64,000 nucleotides of DNA from Moorella glycerini (GTDB lineage Bacteria > Bacillota > DSM-521 > Neomoorellales > Neomoorellaceae). A program made the position numbers and the translations under genes. Location: contig NZ_CP046244.1 in NCBI RefSeq assembly GCF_009735625.1, positions 2,294,001 to 2,358,000 on the forward strand, in the 5' to 3' direction. The notes beneath the pieces were generated by a model, which did not search any database, was not told the origin of the DNA, and worked only from the letters and a program-made list of their open reading frames with translations. Shown here piece after piece: positions 43,363 to 52,747 of the stretch. How positions within the stretch are numbered: position 1 is the first letter of the stretch; every line of letters begins with the position of its first letter.

Positions 43363-43806
43363 ATGGCCTTTTGGGATGGATTACTTAACTGGCTGGGTTA
43401 CGGCCATGAAGAAGATGCCCCGGTCACAGACAACCTGGTCAAGGAACCGGAATTGCGCCCAACCCCTCCTAACACCGGGAAAGCTAAGCTGGTAAGCTTA
43501 CCGACAGCACGCCAGGCCCTGCGCCTGGTTATTGCCCGGCCCCAGTCCTTTGACCAGGCGGCAAACTTAGCGGAGAACCTGAAAAACTACCGGCCGGTAA
43601 TTGTCAACGTGGAAGCCCTGCCCGTCGATGAGGCCAAGCGGATTATCGACTTTTTAAGTGGTGCTACCTATGCCCTGGGCGGGCGGGTGCGCCGGGTAAC
43701 GAGCGGCATCTTTTTATTTACCTCCAGCAATATTGATTTGAGCGGTGACCTGGAAGAGCAGGTGACAGGCGGAAGCAACTGGCTGGAAGCAGCCGGCCGC
43801 AAGTGA
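43363..43806 (+). CDS. sepF: FtsZ-anchoring protein SepF
   Basis: 147 residues: N-terminal amphipathic membrane helix ([12 protein letters not shown]), acidic linker, then the SepF globular domain ([35 protein letters not shown]). It bundles FtsZ filaments and tethers them to the membrane beside FtsA. GGAGGT lies before the ATG. Confidence 0.93.
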   Translation: MAFWDGLLNWLGYGHEEDAPVTDNLVKEPELRPTPPNTGKAKLVSLPTARQALRLVIARPQSFDQAANLAENLKNYRPVIVNVEALPVDEAKRIIDFLSGATYALGGRVRRVTSGIFLFTSSNIDLSGDLEEQVTGGSNWLEAAGRK

Positions 43807-43823
43807 CCAGGGGGGGCTTATTT

Positions 43824-44624
43824 ATGGAGGGTAATATTGGCTTTTTGGGCGCCGGCGCCATGGGCGAGGCACTGATTCGTGGCCTGGTGCAGGGCCGGGT
43901 GGTACCACCGGAGAGAATCCTGGCTTACGACATCCGCCGGGAAAGGCTACAGGAACTGCAGCAAACTTATGGCTTGCAGGCCGTGACCGGCAGGGAAGAA
44001 CTGGTAAGAAAGGCTGATATCATCATCCTGGCCGTCAAACCCCAGAATGTGAAGGAGGCCCTGGCAGGCCTTGAGGTCGGGAAGGGGAAACTGGTAATCT
44101 CCATTATTGCCGGCATTACCCTGGCCGGGCTGGCAACTTACCTTGGGGAAGTGCCAGTAGTGCGGGTGGTGCCCAATACTCCCGCCCTGGTAGGGGAGGG
44201 TATGACTGCCCTGGCAGCCAACAAATTTGTCCGGCCGGAAGCCCTGGAGGAGGCCATGGCTATTTTCCGCTCCGTCGGCCGGGTCATGGTTTTACCGGAG
44301 GAACAGCTCAATGCCGTCACCGGTTTGAGCGGCAGCGGGCCGGCCTATATTTATATGCTTATTGAAGCCCTGGCCGACGGCGGCGTGCGCCAGGGGCTTA
44401 CCCGGCCGGTGGCTTTAGAACTGGCGGCCCAGACCGTCCTGGGAGCGGCGCGGATGGTGCTGGCTACCGGCGAACACCCGGGGGTCCTGAAGGATAAAGT
44501 AACTTCGCCGGCGGGAACCACCATCGCCGGCCTGGCCGTCCTGGAAGACCGGGGTATGCGGGGAGCCATCATCCGGGCGGTGGAGGCAGCCACCCTCCGG
44601 GCCGAGAGTTTAAGTAAGGAGTAG
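43824..44624 (+). CDS. proC: pyrroline-5-carboxylate reductase
   Basis: 266 residues, last step of proline synthesis (P5C to proline with NAD(P)H). Rossmann start IGFLGAGAMGEALIRG, VVRVVPNTPALVGEGMTAL near 110 and the ProC signature GSGPAYIYMLIEALADGGVRQGL. ATG at 43824 after AGGGGGG; an upstream in-frame GTG lies inside the sepF end. It is often found between sepF and yggT in Clostridia. Confidence 0.94.
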   Translation: MEGNIGFLGAGAMGEALIRGLVQGRVVPPERILAYDIRRERLQELQQTYGLQAVTGREELVRKADIIILAVKPQNVKEALAGLEVGKGKLVISIIAGITLAGLATYLGEVPVVRVVPNTPALVGEGMTALAANKFVRPEALEEAMAIFRSVGRVMVLPEEQLNAVTGLSGSGPAYIYMLIEALADGGVRQGLTRPVALELAAQTVLGAARMVLATGEHPGVLKDKVTSPAGTTIAGLAVLEDRGMRGAIIRAVEAATLRAESLSKE

Positions 44625-44629
44625 AGTTC

Positions 44630-44896
44630 ATGCCAACTTTAGCAATCTTAATTCGAGTCGCCTTTGAGGTGTTAAACTGGCTGATTATTGCCCGCATCCT
44701 CATATCCTGGTTTCCCCATGACCCCTATCACCCCGTTATGCGTTTTATTTACGAAGTTACCGAACCGGTCCTGGCCCCCTTTCGCCGCCTCATGCCGCGG
44801 ACCAGTATCCCCATTGACTTTTCCCCCATTATCGCCGTCCTGGTTTTACAGCTGGTTGAACGCCTGCTCATCAGTTTTATTCTGCGCCTGGGATAG
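44630..44896 (+). CDS. YggT-family membrane protein
   Basis: 88 residues with two hydrophobic helices and the family motifs ARILISWFPHDPYHPVMRF and TEPVLAPFRRLMP. It is linked to osmotic tolerance or division in other bacteria; the mechanism is unknown. Start 5 bases after proC. Confidence 0.88.
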   Translation: MPTLAILIRVAFEVLNWLIIARILISWFPHDPYHPVMRFIYEVTEPVLAPFRRLMPRTSIPIDFSPIIAVLVLQLVERLLISFILRLG

Positions 44897-44908
44897 GAGA
44901 GGGACATC

Positions 44909-45430
44909 ATGCTGACACCCCTGGATATCAACAAAAAAGAATTCCACCGGTCTTTTCGCGGCTACAGCTGCGAAGAGGTTGATGAATTCCTGGAGCAGGT
45001 CTTGCGGGACTATGGCCAGGTCTTCCGGGAAAACCAGGAGTTGCGGGAAAAAAACCTGCGCCTGACAGAGGAACTGGAACGTTATGCCCGCCTGGAACAA
45101 ACCCTCAAGGATGCCCTGGTCATGGCCCAGCAAACAGCCGACGAAATGCGCCAGAACGCCCAGCGGGAAGCGAGCCTGATCTTACAAGAGGCGGAGAATA
45201 AAGCCCGGGAGATTTTAAACCAGGCCCGGCTGCAGGTGGAAAAGGCCGAGCGCTACCAGAGCGACCTGGAAGCCAGGGCCGCCGCCTTTAAAATGCGCCT
45301 GCGTTCCTTCCTCCAGGCCCAGCTGGAACTCCTGGCCACGGAAGAAGTGGCAGCCGCCGCCGTAACCGATGGGCAACCGGCTGGGATACAAGACCCTCAT
45401 GCCGCTAACGCGGCACCATCAGAAGGATGA
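44909..45430 (+). CDS. divIVA: division-site/polarity protein DivIVA
   Basis: 173 residues. The N-terminal lipid-binding domain LTPLDINKKEFHRSFRGYSCEEVDEFLEQV is the DivIVA signature, followed by a long coiled coil. The last residues (about DPHAANAAPSEG) and the TGA come from DNA homologous to the left flank and first bases of repeat copy C, as at the end of murD. Confidence 0.94.
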   Translation: MLTPLDINKKEFHRSFRGYSCEEVDEFLEQVLRDYGQVFRENQELREKNLRLTEELERYARLEQTLKDALVMAQQTADEMRQNAQREASLILQEAENKAREILNQARLQVEKAERYQSDLEARAAAFKMRLRSFLQAQLELLATEEVAAAAVTDGQPAGIQDPHAANAAPSEG

Positions 45431-45496
45431 AAATAACGGGCTGGCATTTGTTTGGAGCGAGTAAAAACAATGCCAGCCTGCTGCGAATTTATTTTC
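45427..45496 (+). repeat. structured element, minimal copy C, between divIVA and ileS
   Basis: 70 bases. ATGAAAAT (45427-45434), GGCTGGCATTTGT (45439-45451) pairing with ACAATGCCAGCC (45467-45478), end TTATTTTC (45489-45496). The arms are nearly identical to copies A and B but enclose only 15 bases. It is either a deletion product or the minimal unit of the family. Its TGA is the divIVA stop. Confidence 0.75.
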
Positions 45497-45529
45497 AGGG
45501 TAGAGAAACAGAAAAGACCGGGCCCGGCC

Positions 45530-45559
45530 TTGATCCGGGGCTCTAAATATGGATATAAT
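45530..45559 (+). promoter_or_regulatory. sigma-A promoter of ileS
   Basis: TTGATC (45530-45535), 18-base spacer, TATAAT (45554-45559). The transcript would have a leader of about 80 bases. I looked for a T-box (AGGGTGGAACCGCG) and did not find one. Confidence 0.7.
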
Positions 45560-45647
45560 TTGAGCAATGATAGGTAAGCCGCAAAAGTACCTTCACATAA
45601 GGCGAAAGCAATGGCATATGCAGGCATTCAAGGAGTGACGACGCTAA

Positions 45648-48428
45648 GTGGATTATAGTAAAACGCTAAATCTTCCCCGGACCGATTTCCCCATGCGGGC
45701 CAACCTGCCCCAGCGGGAGCCGGAGATCCTCAAATTCTGGGAGGAACACGATATTTACCGGCAGGTCCAGGAAGCCAACAAAGGTAAGCCCAAATTTATT
45801 CTCCATGACGGGCCGCCCTATGCCAACGGCCATATCCACCTGGGACATACTTTAAATAAAATCCTGAAAGACATCATCGTTAAATATCACTCCATGAACG
45901 GCTATGATGCCCCTTATGTTCCTGGATGGGATACCCACGGCCTGCCTATTGAGCAGCAGGCCATTAAGGACCTGGGGCTCAACCGCCACGCCATCGATGT
46001 TGTCGAGTTCCGCAACCGCTGTCGCGATTACGCCTTAAAATACGTCAACATCCAGCGGGAGGAATTCAAGCGCCTGGGCGTCCGGGGCGACTGGGAACAC
46101 CCCTATCTCACCCTGGAGCCGGAATACGAGGCCATCCAGATCGGCATCTTTGGCGAGATGGCCAAAAAGGGCTATATCTATAAGGGACTCAAGCCGGTTT
46201 ACTGGTGTACCGATTGCGAAACGGCCCTGGCCGAAGCCGAGGTGGAATACGGCGAAAAACGTTCGCCCTCTATTTATGTTAAGTTCCCGGTGGTCGATCC
46301 CCGCGGCCTTTTTGAGGCCCAGGGAAGCTTTATCGTCATCTGGACGACAACGCCCTGGACCTTACCGGCCAATGTGGCCATTGCCCTGCACCCGGAGTTC
46401 AAGTACGTCCTGGTCCGGGTGGGGGATGAACGCTATCTCATGGCAGCGGAACTTTACCGCCAGGTCTTGGAACTGCTGGCAATTAAAGATTACCAGGTGG
46501 TGGCTGCCTTCACCGGTGCTGAACTGGAAGGGGTTCTCTGTCGCAACCCCCTTATGGAGCGGGATTCTGTCGTTATCCTGGGCGAACATGTTACCCTGGA
46601 ACAGGGTACCGGTTGCGTGCATACGGCCCCCGGCCATGGCCTGGAGGACTACGAAGTAGGTATGCGCTATAACCTGCCGGTACTCTCGCCCCTGGATGAC
46701 CGGGGTTACTTTACCGCCGCAGGCGGTCAGTTTGCCGGCCTTTTCGTGGAAGAGGCCAATAAAGCCGTGGTCAAAGAGCTGGAAGCCAGGGGGGCCCTGC
46801 TGCATTTTAGTTTTATCAAGCACCAGTACCCCCACTGCTGGCGCTGCAAGCATCCTGTTATTTTCCGGGCTACGGAGCAGTGGTTTGCTTCTGTTGACGG
46901 CTTCCGGCAGCAGGCCCTGGCAGCCATTAAAGAAGTAAAATGGATCCCGGCCTGGGGCGAAGACCGCATTTACAACATGGTGGCCGAACGCAGCGACTGG
47001 TGTATCTCCCGCCAGCGGACGTGGGGCGTGCCCATTCCCATCTTTTACTGCGTAGACTGCGGTAAAGAAATTATCAACGATGCCACCATCAGCCATTTGC
47101 AGGAACTTTTCCGGGAATTCGGTTCCAATGTATGGTTTGCCCGGGAGGCGCAGGAACTGGTGCCGGAAGGGTTAAAATGCCCTGCCTGCGGTGGCCGGGA
47201 ATTCCGCAAGGAAACGGATATCATGGACGTGTGGTTTGATTCCGGTTCCAGCCACGCCGCCGTGCTCACCACCAGGCCGGAGCTGGGCTGGCCGGCCGAC
47301 CTGTACCTGGAGGGAAGTGACCAGCACCGGGGCTGGTTTAACTCCTCCCTGTCGACGGCAGTGGCCACCCGTGGGCAGGCCCCTTACCGCCAGGTACTGA
47401 CCCACGGCTTTCTGGTAGATGAGGAAGGACGCAAGATGTCCAAGTCCCTCGGTAACGGCATCGACCCGGCGGACGTCATCCGGGAAAAGGGGGCCGATGT
47501 CCTGCGCCTGTGGGTGGCTTCGGCCGACTACCGGCGGGATGTAGCTGCTTCACCCGGCATCATGCAGCAGCTTACCGAGGCTTACCGCAAAATCCGCAAT
47601 ACCTGCCGGTTCCTGCTGGCCAACCTTTACGACTATGATCCCCAAAAAGATAGAGTAAGCCGGGAGGAAATCCTGGAAATAGACCGCTGGGCCATGGATA
47701 AACTCCAGCGCCTGGTGGCCAGGGTCACCAATGCCTACAACGAATATGAGTTCCATGTGGTTTACCACAGCATCCATAATTTCTGCGCCGTTGATCTGAG
47801 TGCCGTCTACCTGGATATCATCAAGGACCGCCTCTATACCTGGCCGGCCGCTTCCCGGGGGCGGCGTTCGGCCCAGACGGTACTTTATGAAACTATCAAC
47901 GTCCTGGTACGACTGTTAACGCCAATACTCGCCTTTACCACGGAAGAAATCTGGCGTTATCTACCAGCAACTCCCGGAAAACCCTTCAGTGTCCAGCTGG
48001 CCGGCTGGCCACAGGTGCAAGATGAATTTCTGGATGACGAACTGCAAGCCAGGTGGGATAAAATTTTCCAGGTCCGGGAGGTTGTTACCCGCGCCCTGGA
48101 GCGGGCCCGCCAGGAGCAGGGCCTGGGCAATTCCTTAAATGCCGCCGTCCACCTTTACCCTGATAGCGGGCTGTACCGGTTCCTCCAGCCCCTGGAAGGG
48201 GAGCTGGCGACCATCTTTATTGTTTCCCTGGCAGTTTTACATTCCCCGGGGGTAGAGGCTCCGGCCACTGCCTTTGCCGCCGAGGACCTCCCGGGTCTCA
48301 AGGTCCTGGTGGAGATGGCTCCTGGTGAAAAATGTGAACGCTGCTGGATGGTCAGCCCCACCGTAGGCCGGGACAGCGACCATCCCACCCTGTGCGAGCG
48401 CTGTGCTGCTGTTCTGCGCCAGGCTTAA
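45648..48428 (+). CDS. ileS: isoleucyl-tRNA synthetase
   Basis: 926 residues, class I synthetase charging tRNA-Ile with an editing domain. The HIGH-type motif HIHLGHT near residue 65, KMSKS near 598 and C-terminal zinc knuckles (CERCWMVS, later CERC) identify the bacterial type related to mupirocin-sensitive IleS. GTG start after AAGGAG. It closes the division cluster, its usual place in Firmicutes. Confidence 0.96.
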   Translation: MDYSKTLNLPRTDFPMRANLPQREPEILKFWEEHDIYRQVQEANKGKPKFILHDGPPYANGHIHLGHTLNKILKDIIVKYHSMNGYDAPYVPGWDTHGLPIEQQAIKDLGLNRHAIDVVEFRNRCRDYALKYVNIQREEFKRLGVRGDWEHPYLTLEPEYEAIQIGIFGEMAKKGYIYKGLKPVYWCTDCETALAEAEVEYGEKRSPSIYVKFPVVDPRGLFEAQGSFIVIWTTTPWTLPANVAIALHPEFKYVLVRVGDERYLMAAELYRQVLELLAIKDYQVVAAFTGAELEGVLCRNPLMERDSVVILGEHVTLEQGTGCVHTAPGHGLEDYEVGMRYNLPVLSPLDDRGYFTAAGGQFAGLFVEEANKAVVKELEARGALLHFSFIKHQYPHCWRCKHPVIFRATEQWFASVDGFRQQALAAIKEVKWIPAWGEDRIYNMVAERSDWCISRQRTWGVPIPIFYCVDCGKEIINDATISHLQELFREFGSNVWFAREAQELVPEGLKCPACGGREFRKETDIMDVWFDSGSSHAAVLTTRPELGWPADLYLEGSDQHRGWFNSSLSTAVATRGQAPYRQVLTHGFLVDEEGRKMSKSLGNGIDPADVIREKGADVLRLWVASADYRRDVAASPGIMQQLTEAYRKIRNTCRFLLANLYDYDPQKDRVSREEILEIDRWAMDKLQRLVARVTNAYNEYEFHVVYHSIHNFCAVDLSAVYLDIIKDRLYTWPAASRGRRSAQTVLYETINVLVRLLTPILAFTTEEIWRYLPATPGKPFSVQLAGWPQVQDEFLDDELQARWDKIFQVREVVTRALERARQEQGLGNSLNAAVHLYPDSGLYRFLQPLEGELATIFIVSLAVLHSPGVEAPATAFAAEDLPGLKVLVEMAPGEKCERCWMVSPTVGRDSDHPTLCERCAAVLRQA

Positions 48429-48536
48429 AAGAACCAGCCATAAAAACGAAGGAGTTGGCCATACTAAAAAAGCCAGTAATTTGCTACTAGATCATACCAG
48501 GCGGAAGTAATAACCAGGAAAGGATGGGCAGGGACG

Positions 48537-49139
48537 GTGAGGCTATTCCAGGCAGAAGACTTTTTGCCCGTGGAAGTTCCGGTGGGGGTTTCTGGTCGCC
48601 ATATCCATCTCTGCCGGGAGGATCTCGACGCCCTTTTTGGCCCCGGTTATGAACTGGCAGTCTACCGGGAACTCAGCCAGCCGGGGGAATTTGCTGCCAG
48701 GGAGACGGTGACCATCGTCGCTCCCCGCGGCGTCCTGGAGGGGGTCCGGGTCCTGGGGCCGGTACGGCCCTACTCCCAGGTGGAAATAGCCATGACCGAC
48801 GGCTTCCGCCTGGGACTAAAGCCGCCGGTACGGGAATCCGGTGACCTGGCTGATACGCCGGGCGTCGCGGTGGTCGGGCCGGCCGGAGCCATCAACCTGC
48901 GCCGGGGGGTTATTTTAGCGGCCCGCCATATCCACATGGAAGAAGACCGGGCTAAGGCCCTCCACCTCCATGACGACCAGCGGGTCCAGGTTTGGGTGCC
49001 CGGGATAAGAGGTATGATCTTAGATAATGTAATTATCCGGACCAGCCCCCACTACCGCCTGGAGCTGCACCTGGATACCGACGAGGCCAATGCCGCCCTG
49101 CTGGCCGGTGGCGATAAGGTTAGAATCCTGCGACCATAA
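48537..49139 (+). CDS. pduL: PduL-type phosphate acyltransferase (phosphotransacetylase)
   Basis: 200 residues with both PduL halves: VGVSGRHIHLC near residue 20 and ILAARHIHM near 130, whose His residues bind zinc. PduL exchanges CoA for phosphate on acetyl- or propionyl-CoA. Moorella thermoacetica lacks a classical Pta and is reported to use PduL proteins to make acetyl phosphate, the ATP-yielding end of the Wood-Ljungdahl pathway. No microcompartment genes or encapsulation peptide are seen. GTG start. Confidence 0.88.
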   Translation: MRLFQAEDFLPVEVPVGVSGRHIHLCREDLDALFGPGYELAVYRELSQPGEFAARETVTIVAPRGVLEGVRVLGPVRPYSQVEIAMTDGFRLGLKPPVRESGDLADTPGVAVVGPAGAINLRRGVILAARHIHMEEDRAKALHLHDDQRVQVWVPGIRGMILDNVIIRTSPHYRLELHLDTDEANAALLAGGDKVRILRP

Positions 49140-49160
49140 GACGCAGGATTTTATGTTTTA
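49124..49160 (+). terminator. rho-independent terminator overlapping the pduL stop
   Basis: AATCCTGCG (49124-49132) pairs with CGCAGGATT (49142-49150), followed by TTATGTTTTA. Perfect 9-bp stem. Confidence 0.8.
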
Positions 49161-49221
49161 AGGCGCCTGGTGGCAGGGAAAGATATTTATTGCCAACTCT
49201 ATTTGCCGGGGTGTAATATTT

Positions 49222-49512
49222 TTGGCCGAAACAGAGAGCGGGGCTGCTTTCCTGGCGGAAAAAGTGCAGCAGCTCATCACCACCATCGAAAAAGCCAACG
49301 TCGCCGAGTGGATCGAACTCTACCACCGACCCTGGCGGCTCCTGTACTTGAACTTTGCCGCCGGGGTAGCCAGGGGTCTGGGTATAGCCGTGGGTTTTAC
49401 CATCCTGGGCGCCATTGTGATCTACATCATCCGTGAACTGGCCCTGCTCAACCTGCCGGTCATTGGTAAACTCATTGCGGAAATTGTTCGTATGGTCCAG
49501 CAACAAATTTAG
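49222..49512 (+). CDS. DUF5665-type membrane protein
   Basis: 96 residues from a TTG: an amphipathic N-terminal part, IELYHRPWRLLYLNFAAGVARGLG, one membrane helix (about 58-76) and a C-terminal amphipathic helix. The pattern matches DUF5665 proteins of Firmicutes, function unknown. It lies 25 bases before a DksA/YteA-like gene. Confidence 0.72.
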   Translation: MAETESGAAFLAEKVQQLITTIEKANVAEWIELYHRPWRLLYLNFAAGVARGLGIAVGFTILGAIVIYIIRELALLNLPVIGKLIAEIVRMVQQQI

Positions 49513-49537
49513 ATCATTACAAAGGGGAGGTACTACC

Positions 49538-50263
49538 TTGGACCAACAATCCCTGGAGCATTTTCGCCAGAAATTGCTGGAGGAAAAGAAAAGGCTGGAA
49601 GAACAAATAGATACCTTTAACAGCGGGGGATTGCGGGAGTCCCTGCTGGAGTCCACCCAGGAGCTTTCCCGCTATGATAACCACCCGGGAGATCTCGGTA
49701 GTGAAGAATTCGAGCGCAGCAAAGACCTGGCCTTGAGGGATAACGCCCGCATCCAGCTGCAAAAGATAGACGATGCCCTGGAGAGCATCCAGGAAGGGAC
49801 CTACGGCTACTGCCGGGTGTGCGGGCGGGAGATACCCCGGGAACGGCTGGAGGCCATCCCGGAAACTACCCTGTGCCTGCAGTGCCGCCAAAAAATTGAA
49901 GGGACAGGAGACATTAACCGGCGCCCCATTGAAGAACAGGTCATCTTGCCTCCCTTTGGCGGCCAGTTCTCTGACCCGTATCAAAAACACCCGGATGAGG
50001 AAGAAGCCATCATGTATGACGGTGAAGACACCTGGCAGGACCTGGCCCGGACTATTGAACACGCTTCGGAATCCCGCAGCGGGGCCTACTTTGGCCCCCT
50101 GGACCTGGATGAAGACCAGGGTTATGTTGAGCCGGTAGAAGGCATCCCTTATTTTAAAGGTGCCGACGGCATGTTTTATGAAGATACCGGGGCCTACATT
50201 GATGACGAAGGGGCCCCGGAGAAAAAGGTAATTGGCGATGCCGGCTGGGACCTTCAAAAGTAG
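49538..50263 (+). CDS. YteA/DksA-like zinc-finger protein
   Basis: 241 residues: an N-terminal coiled coil, then a four-Cys DksA/TraR zinc finger (C92, C95, C113, C116), then an acidic C-terminal part specific to sporulation-associated YteA proteins of Firmicutes (IPYFKGADGMFYEDTGAYID). DksA proteins enter the RNA polymerase secondary channel; whether this one does is unknown. TTG start after GGGGAGG. Confidence 0.83.
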   Translation: MDQQSLEHFRQKLLEEKKRLEEQIDTFNSGGLRESLLESTQELSRYDNHPGDLGSEEFERSKDLALRDNARIQLQKIDDALESIQEGTYGYCRVCGREIPRERLEAIPETTLCLQCRQKIEGTGDINRRPIEEQVILPPFGGQFSDPYQKHPDEEEAIMYDGEDTWQDLARTIEHASESRSGAYFGPLDLDEDQGYVEPVEGIPYFKGADGMFYEDTGAYIDDEGAPEKKVIGDAGWDLQK

Positions 50264-50292
50264 TTTACCCATACCGGCTGACGTGGTATGAT
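50264..50292 (+). promoter_or_regulatory. promoter of thiD
   Basis: TTTACC (50264-50269), 17 bases, TATGAT (50287-50292), 29 bases before the thiD ATG. The leader is too short for a TPP riboswitch and no THI-box is visible. Confidence 0.55.
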
Positions 50293-50320
50293 AGAGAACT
50301 GGAGAGCGGGGGAGGAGTTT

Positions 50321-51115
50321 ATGCATAAAGCCTTGACCATTGCTGGTTCCGATTCCGGGGGCGGGGCCGGTATTCAGGCCGACTTGAAGACCTTTGCCGC
50401 CCTCAAAGTTTACGGTACCAGCGTGATTACTTCCGTAACGGCCCAGAATACCCTGGGGGTGCAGGGGACCTTCGACCTACCGCCGGAATTCGTCGGCCGG
50501 CAACTGGATGCCGTTTTAAGCGATATCGGTGCCGACGCCGTCAAAACCGGGATGCTGGCCAATGCCGGTATAATCGAAGTCGTAGCCGCCAAGGTGCAGG
50601 AGTACGGGGTAAAGAACCTGGTCATTGACCCGGTCATGGTGGCCAAGAGCGGCCATCACCTGCTGGCCCGGGAAGCCCGCCGGGCTTTGCAGGAAAAGCT
50701 GCTGCCCCTGGCCCTGGTCATTACCCCCAACCTGGATGAGGCCGGCGTGCTGGCGGGGCGCGAGATTACCAGTGAAGATGAGATGGTAGCCGCGGCCCGG
50801 GAGTTGCATGACCTGGGTGTACCCTATGTTTTAGTCAAGGGAGGGCACCTGGCCGGTGCGGCAACTGATATTCTCTTCGATGGCCGTGAAGCCCGGCGTT
50901 TTACCGCTCCCCGCCTGGATAACCGCCACACCCACGGGACGGGCTGTACCCTGTCGGCAGCCATCGCCGCTTTCCTGGCCCGGGGTTTGACGGTACCCGC
51001 AGCGGTAGCGGAAGCCAAGGAGTATATCCAAACGGCCATCAGCCAGGCCCGGGCCGTAGGTCAAGGCTACGGGCCGGTGCACCACCTGGCACCCTATTAT
51101 TCCTGGGGGGATTGA
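50321..51115 (+). CDS. thiD: HMP/HMP-phosphate kinase
   Basis: 264 residues, ribokinase-like. It phosphorylates hydroxymethylpyrimidine twice for thiamine synthesis. ALTIAGSDSGGGAGIQADLK at the start, VKTGMLAN near 80 and the C-terminal catalytic HGTGCTLSAAI are diagnostic. ATG at 50321 follows GGGGGAGGAG. No other thiamine genes are adjacent; the ThiS-like gene at 15105 is far away. Confidence 0.93.
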   Translation: MHKALTIAGSDSGGGAGIQADLKTFAALKVYGTSVITSVTAQNTLGVQGTFDLPPEFVGRQLDAVLSDIGADAVKTGMLANAGIIEVVAAKVQEYGVKNLVIDPVMVAKSGHHLLAREARRALQEKLLPLALVITPNLDEAGVLAGREITSEDEMVAAARELHDLGVPYVLVKGGHLAGAATDILFDGREARRFTAPRLDNRHTHGTGCTLSAAIAAFLARGLTVPAAVAEAKEYIQTAISQARAVGQGYGPVHHLAPYYSWGD

Positions 51116-51117
51116 TC

Positions 51118-51570
51118 TTGCCCTTTTTATTGCTGGTAGCCCTGGTACTGGGAATCGACCAGTTCAGCAAATATATCATCCGGGCCAATTTCCGGCCCAA
51201 TGAGAGCCTGCCGGTAATCAATTCAGTTTTTCATTTAACTTACGTCAATAATCCCGGGGCGGCCTTTGGCCTCCTGGCCTATAAAACTCCGGTTTTTGTA
51301 GGCGTGACCCTGCTGGTGGCGGTTATTATCCTGGTAGCTTACCGCTTCCTGCCGCCAGGCCGGATACTCTTGCGCCTGGCCCTGGCCTTGATGCTGGGCG
51401 GCGCCCTGGGTAACCTCATTGACCGCCTGCGCTTTGGTTATGTAGTTGACTTCCTTGATTTCCGCATCTGGCCGGTTTTTAACCTGGCCGACATAGCTAT
51501 TGTTAGCGGCGTTATTCTCCTCTGCTGGGAACTCCTGGGACCGGCAGGTGAACAGGGGAAGAGCCTGTGA
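51118..51570 (+). CDS. lspA: lipoprotein signal peptidase
   Basis: 150 residues, four membrane helices, aspartyl protease that removes signal peptides of lipoproteins. DQFSKYIIRANF, NNPGAAFGLL, GNLIDRLRFGYVVDFLDF and VFNLADIAIV contain the two catalytic Asp residues. TTG at 51118 is preferred over TTG at 51112 by spacing from GGGGGG. It would process binding proteins such as those at 4544 and 10644. Confidence 0.94.
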   Translation: MPFLLLVALVLGIDQFSKYIIRANFRPNESLPVINSVFHLTYVNNPGAAFGLLAYKTPVFVGVTLLVAVIILVAYRFLPPGRILLRLALALMLGGALGNLIDRLRFGYVVDFLDFRIWPVFNLADIAIVSGVILLCWELLGPAGEQGKSL

Positions 51571-52502
51571 GCCGTCTCATAGAGCTGGAAGTCCCCCCGC
51601 AAGATAGGGGGAAACGCCTGGATGCCTGGCTGGCCGGGGAGCTGGAAGGGATATCCCGTTCCCGCGTCCAGCAACTGCTGGATGCGGGGGAGATTACTTT
51701 CTCCGGAGGGGGACAGCCGAAAGCCAATTACCGCCTGCGGGGCGGAGAAAAAATTCAGGTCAACCTGCCGGAGCCGGCGCGGCTGGAGGTAGGACCTGAA
51801 CCTATCCCCCTGGACATCCTCTACGAAGATAAGGATATTATTGTCGTCAACAAGCCCCAGGGTATGGTTGTCCACCCGGCTCCCGGCAATGAACATGGTA
51901 CCCTGGTCAATGCCCTATTGTACCACTGCGGTGATCTATCGGGTATAAACGGCGTCCTGCGGCCGGGTATAGTGCACCGCCTGGATAAAGATACCTCCGG
52001 CATCCTGGTGGCAGCTAAAAATGATTTGGCCCACCAGGGGCTGGCGGCCCAGGTCAAGGCCCACAGCATGAAAAGGGTTTACCTGGCCCTGGTCCACGGC
52101 GTAGTGACCGGGCCCCGCGGCCGTATTGAGGCGCCCATTGGCCGGCACCCTGTCGACCGGCAGCGCATGGCGGTTACTGAGAAAAATTCCCGGGAGGCCA
52201 TCACCAATTACCGGGTTCTAGAGCAGTTTGACCGGTATACCCTGCTGGAGGCGCGGCTGGAGACGGGGCGCACCCACCAGATCCGGGTGCACATGGCCTT
52301 CCTGGGTCACCCGGTGGTAGGTGACCCCAAATACGGCCCCCGTCACTGCCCCTTTGACCTGACGGGGCAGCTCCTGCATGCCGGTTGCCTGGGTTTTAAC
52401 CACCCACTACGCGGCGATTACCTGGAGTTTACGGCACCGCCGCCACCGGTCTTTTTACAGGTTTTAGAAACTTTAAGGCGGGAGCAAAAGGGAGAGGGGT
52501 AG
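51567..52502 (+). CDS. rluD: 23S rRNA pseudouridine synthase RluD type
   Basis: 311 residues: S4 RNA-binding domain at 1-70 (RLDAWLAGELEGISRSRVQQLL), then the RluA-type catalytic domain with HRLDKDTSG (Asp 140 catalytic) and a late ETGRTHQIRVHMAFLGHP. GTG start overlapping lspA by 4 bases, the common lspA-rluD pair of Firmicutes. Confidence 0.94.
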   Translation: MSRLIELEVPPQDRGKRLDAWLAGELEGISRSRVQQLLDAGEITFSGGGQPKANYRLRGGEKIQVNLPEPARLEVGPEPIPLDILYEDKDIIVVNKPQGMVVHPAPGNEHGTLVNALLYHCGDLSGINGVLRPGIVHRLDKDTSGILVAAKNDLAHQGLAAQVKAHSMKRVYLALVHGVVTGPRGRIEAPIGRHPVDRQRMAVTEKNSREAITNYRVLEQFDRYTLLEARLETGRTHQIRVHMAFLGHPVVGDPKYGPRHCPFDLTGQLLHAGCLGFNHPLRGDYLEFTAPPPPVFLQVLETLRREQKGEG

Positions 52503-52507
52503 AGAAG

Positions 52508-52747
52508 ATGCCTGGCGGATGGGTTACTGTGGCCGTCAGGGAGAGGGTAGAAGCCCTGATGGTCCAGGGTTTACTCGAGGCTGCCGGCCTGCCGGTACGC
52601 CTGCTGGGAGAGGCCCTGGGGAACATTTATGGCTTTAATACCGGCCCCCTGGGGCTGGTCCAGGTCCAGGTACCGGCGGAAGTTGCCGGTCAGGCGCGGG
52701 ACATCCTGGCAGCAGGATGCCAGGGTGAGGTGCCCCATGACCGGTAA
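52508..52747 (+). CDS. DUF2007-like small protein
   Basis: 79 residues, ferredoxin-like pattern: VTVAVRERVEALMVQGLLEAAGLPVRLL and a hydrophobic VQVQVPAEVAGQARDIL. It resembles DUF2007 'putative signal transducing' proteins. It overlaps the methyltransferase gene by 11 bases, so the two may be coupled. Function unknown. Confidence 0.68.
   Translation: MPGGWVTVAVRERVEALMVQGLLEAAGLPVRLLGEALGNIYGFNTGPLGLVQVQVPAEVAGQARDILAAGCQGEVPHDR

Noticed and set aside
45560-45647. T-box riboswitch before ileS
   Set aside because: The leader is only about 80 bases and lacks the AGGGTGGAACCGCG antiterminator sequence and the usual terminator.
50264-50320. TPP riboswitch before thiD
   Set aside because: The predicted leader is too short and no CUGAGA / ACCUGAUCUGG segments are present.
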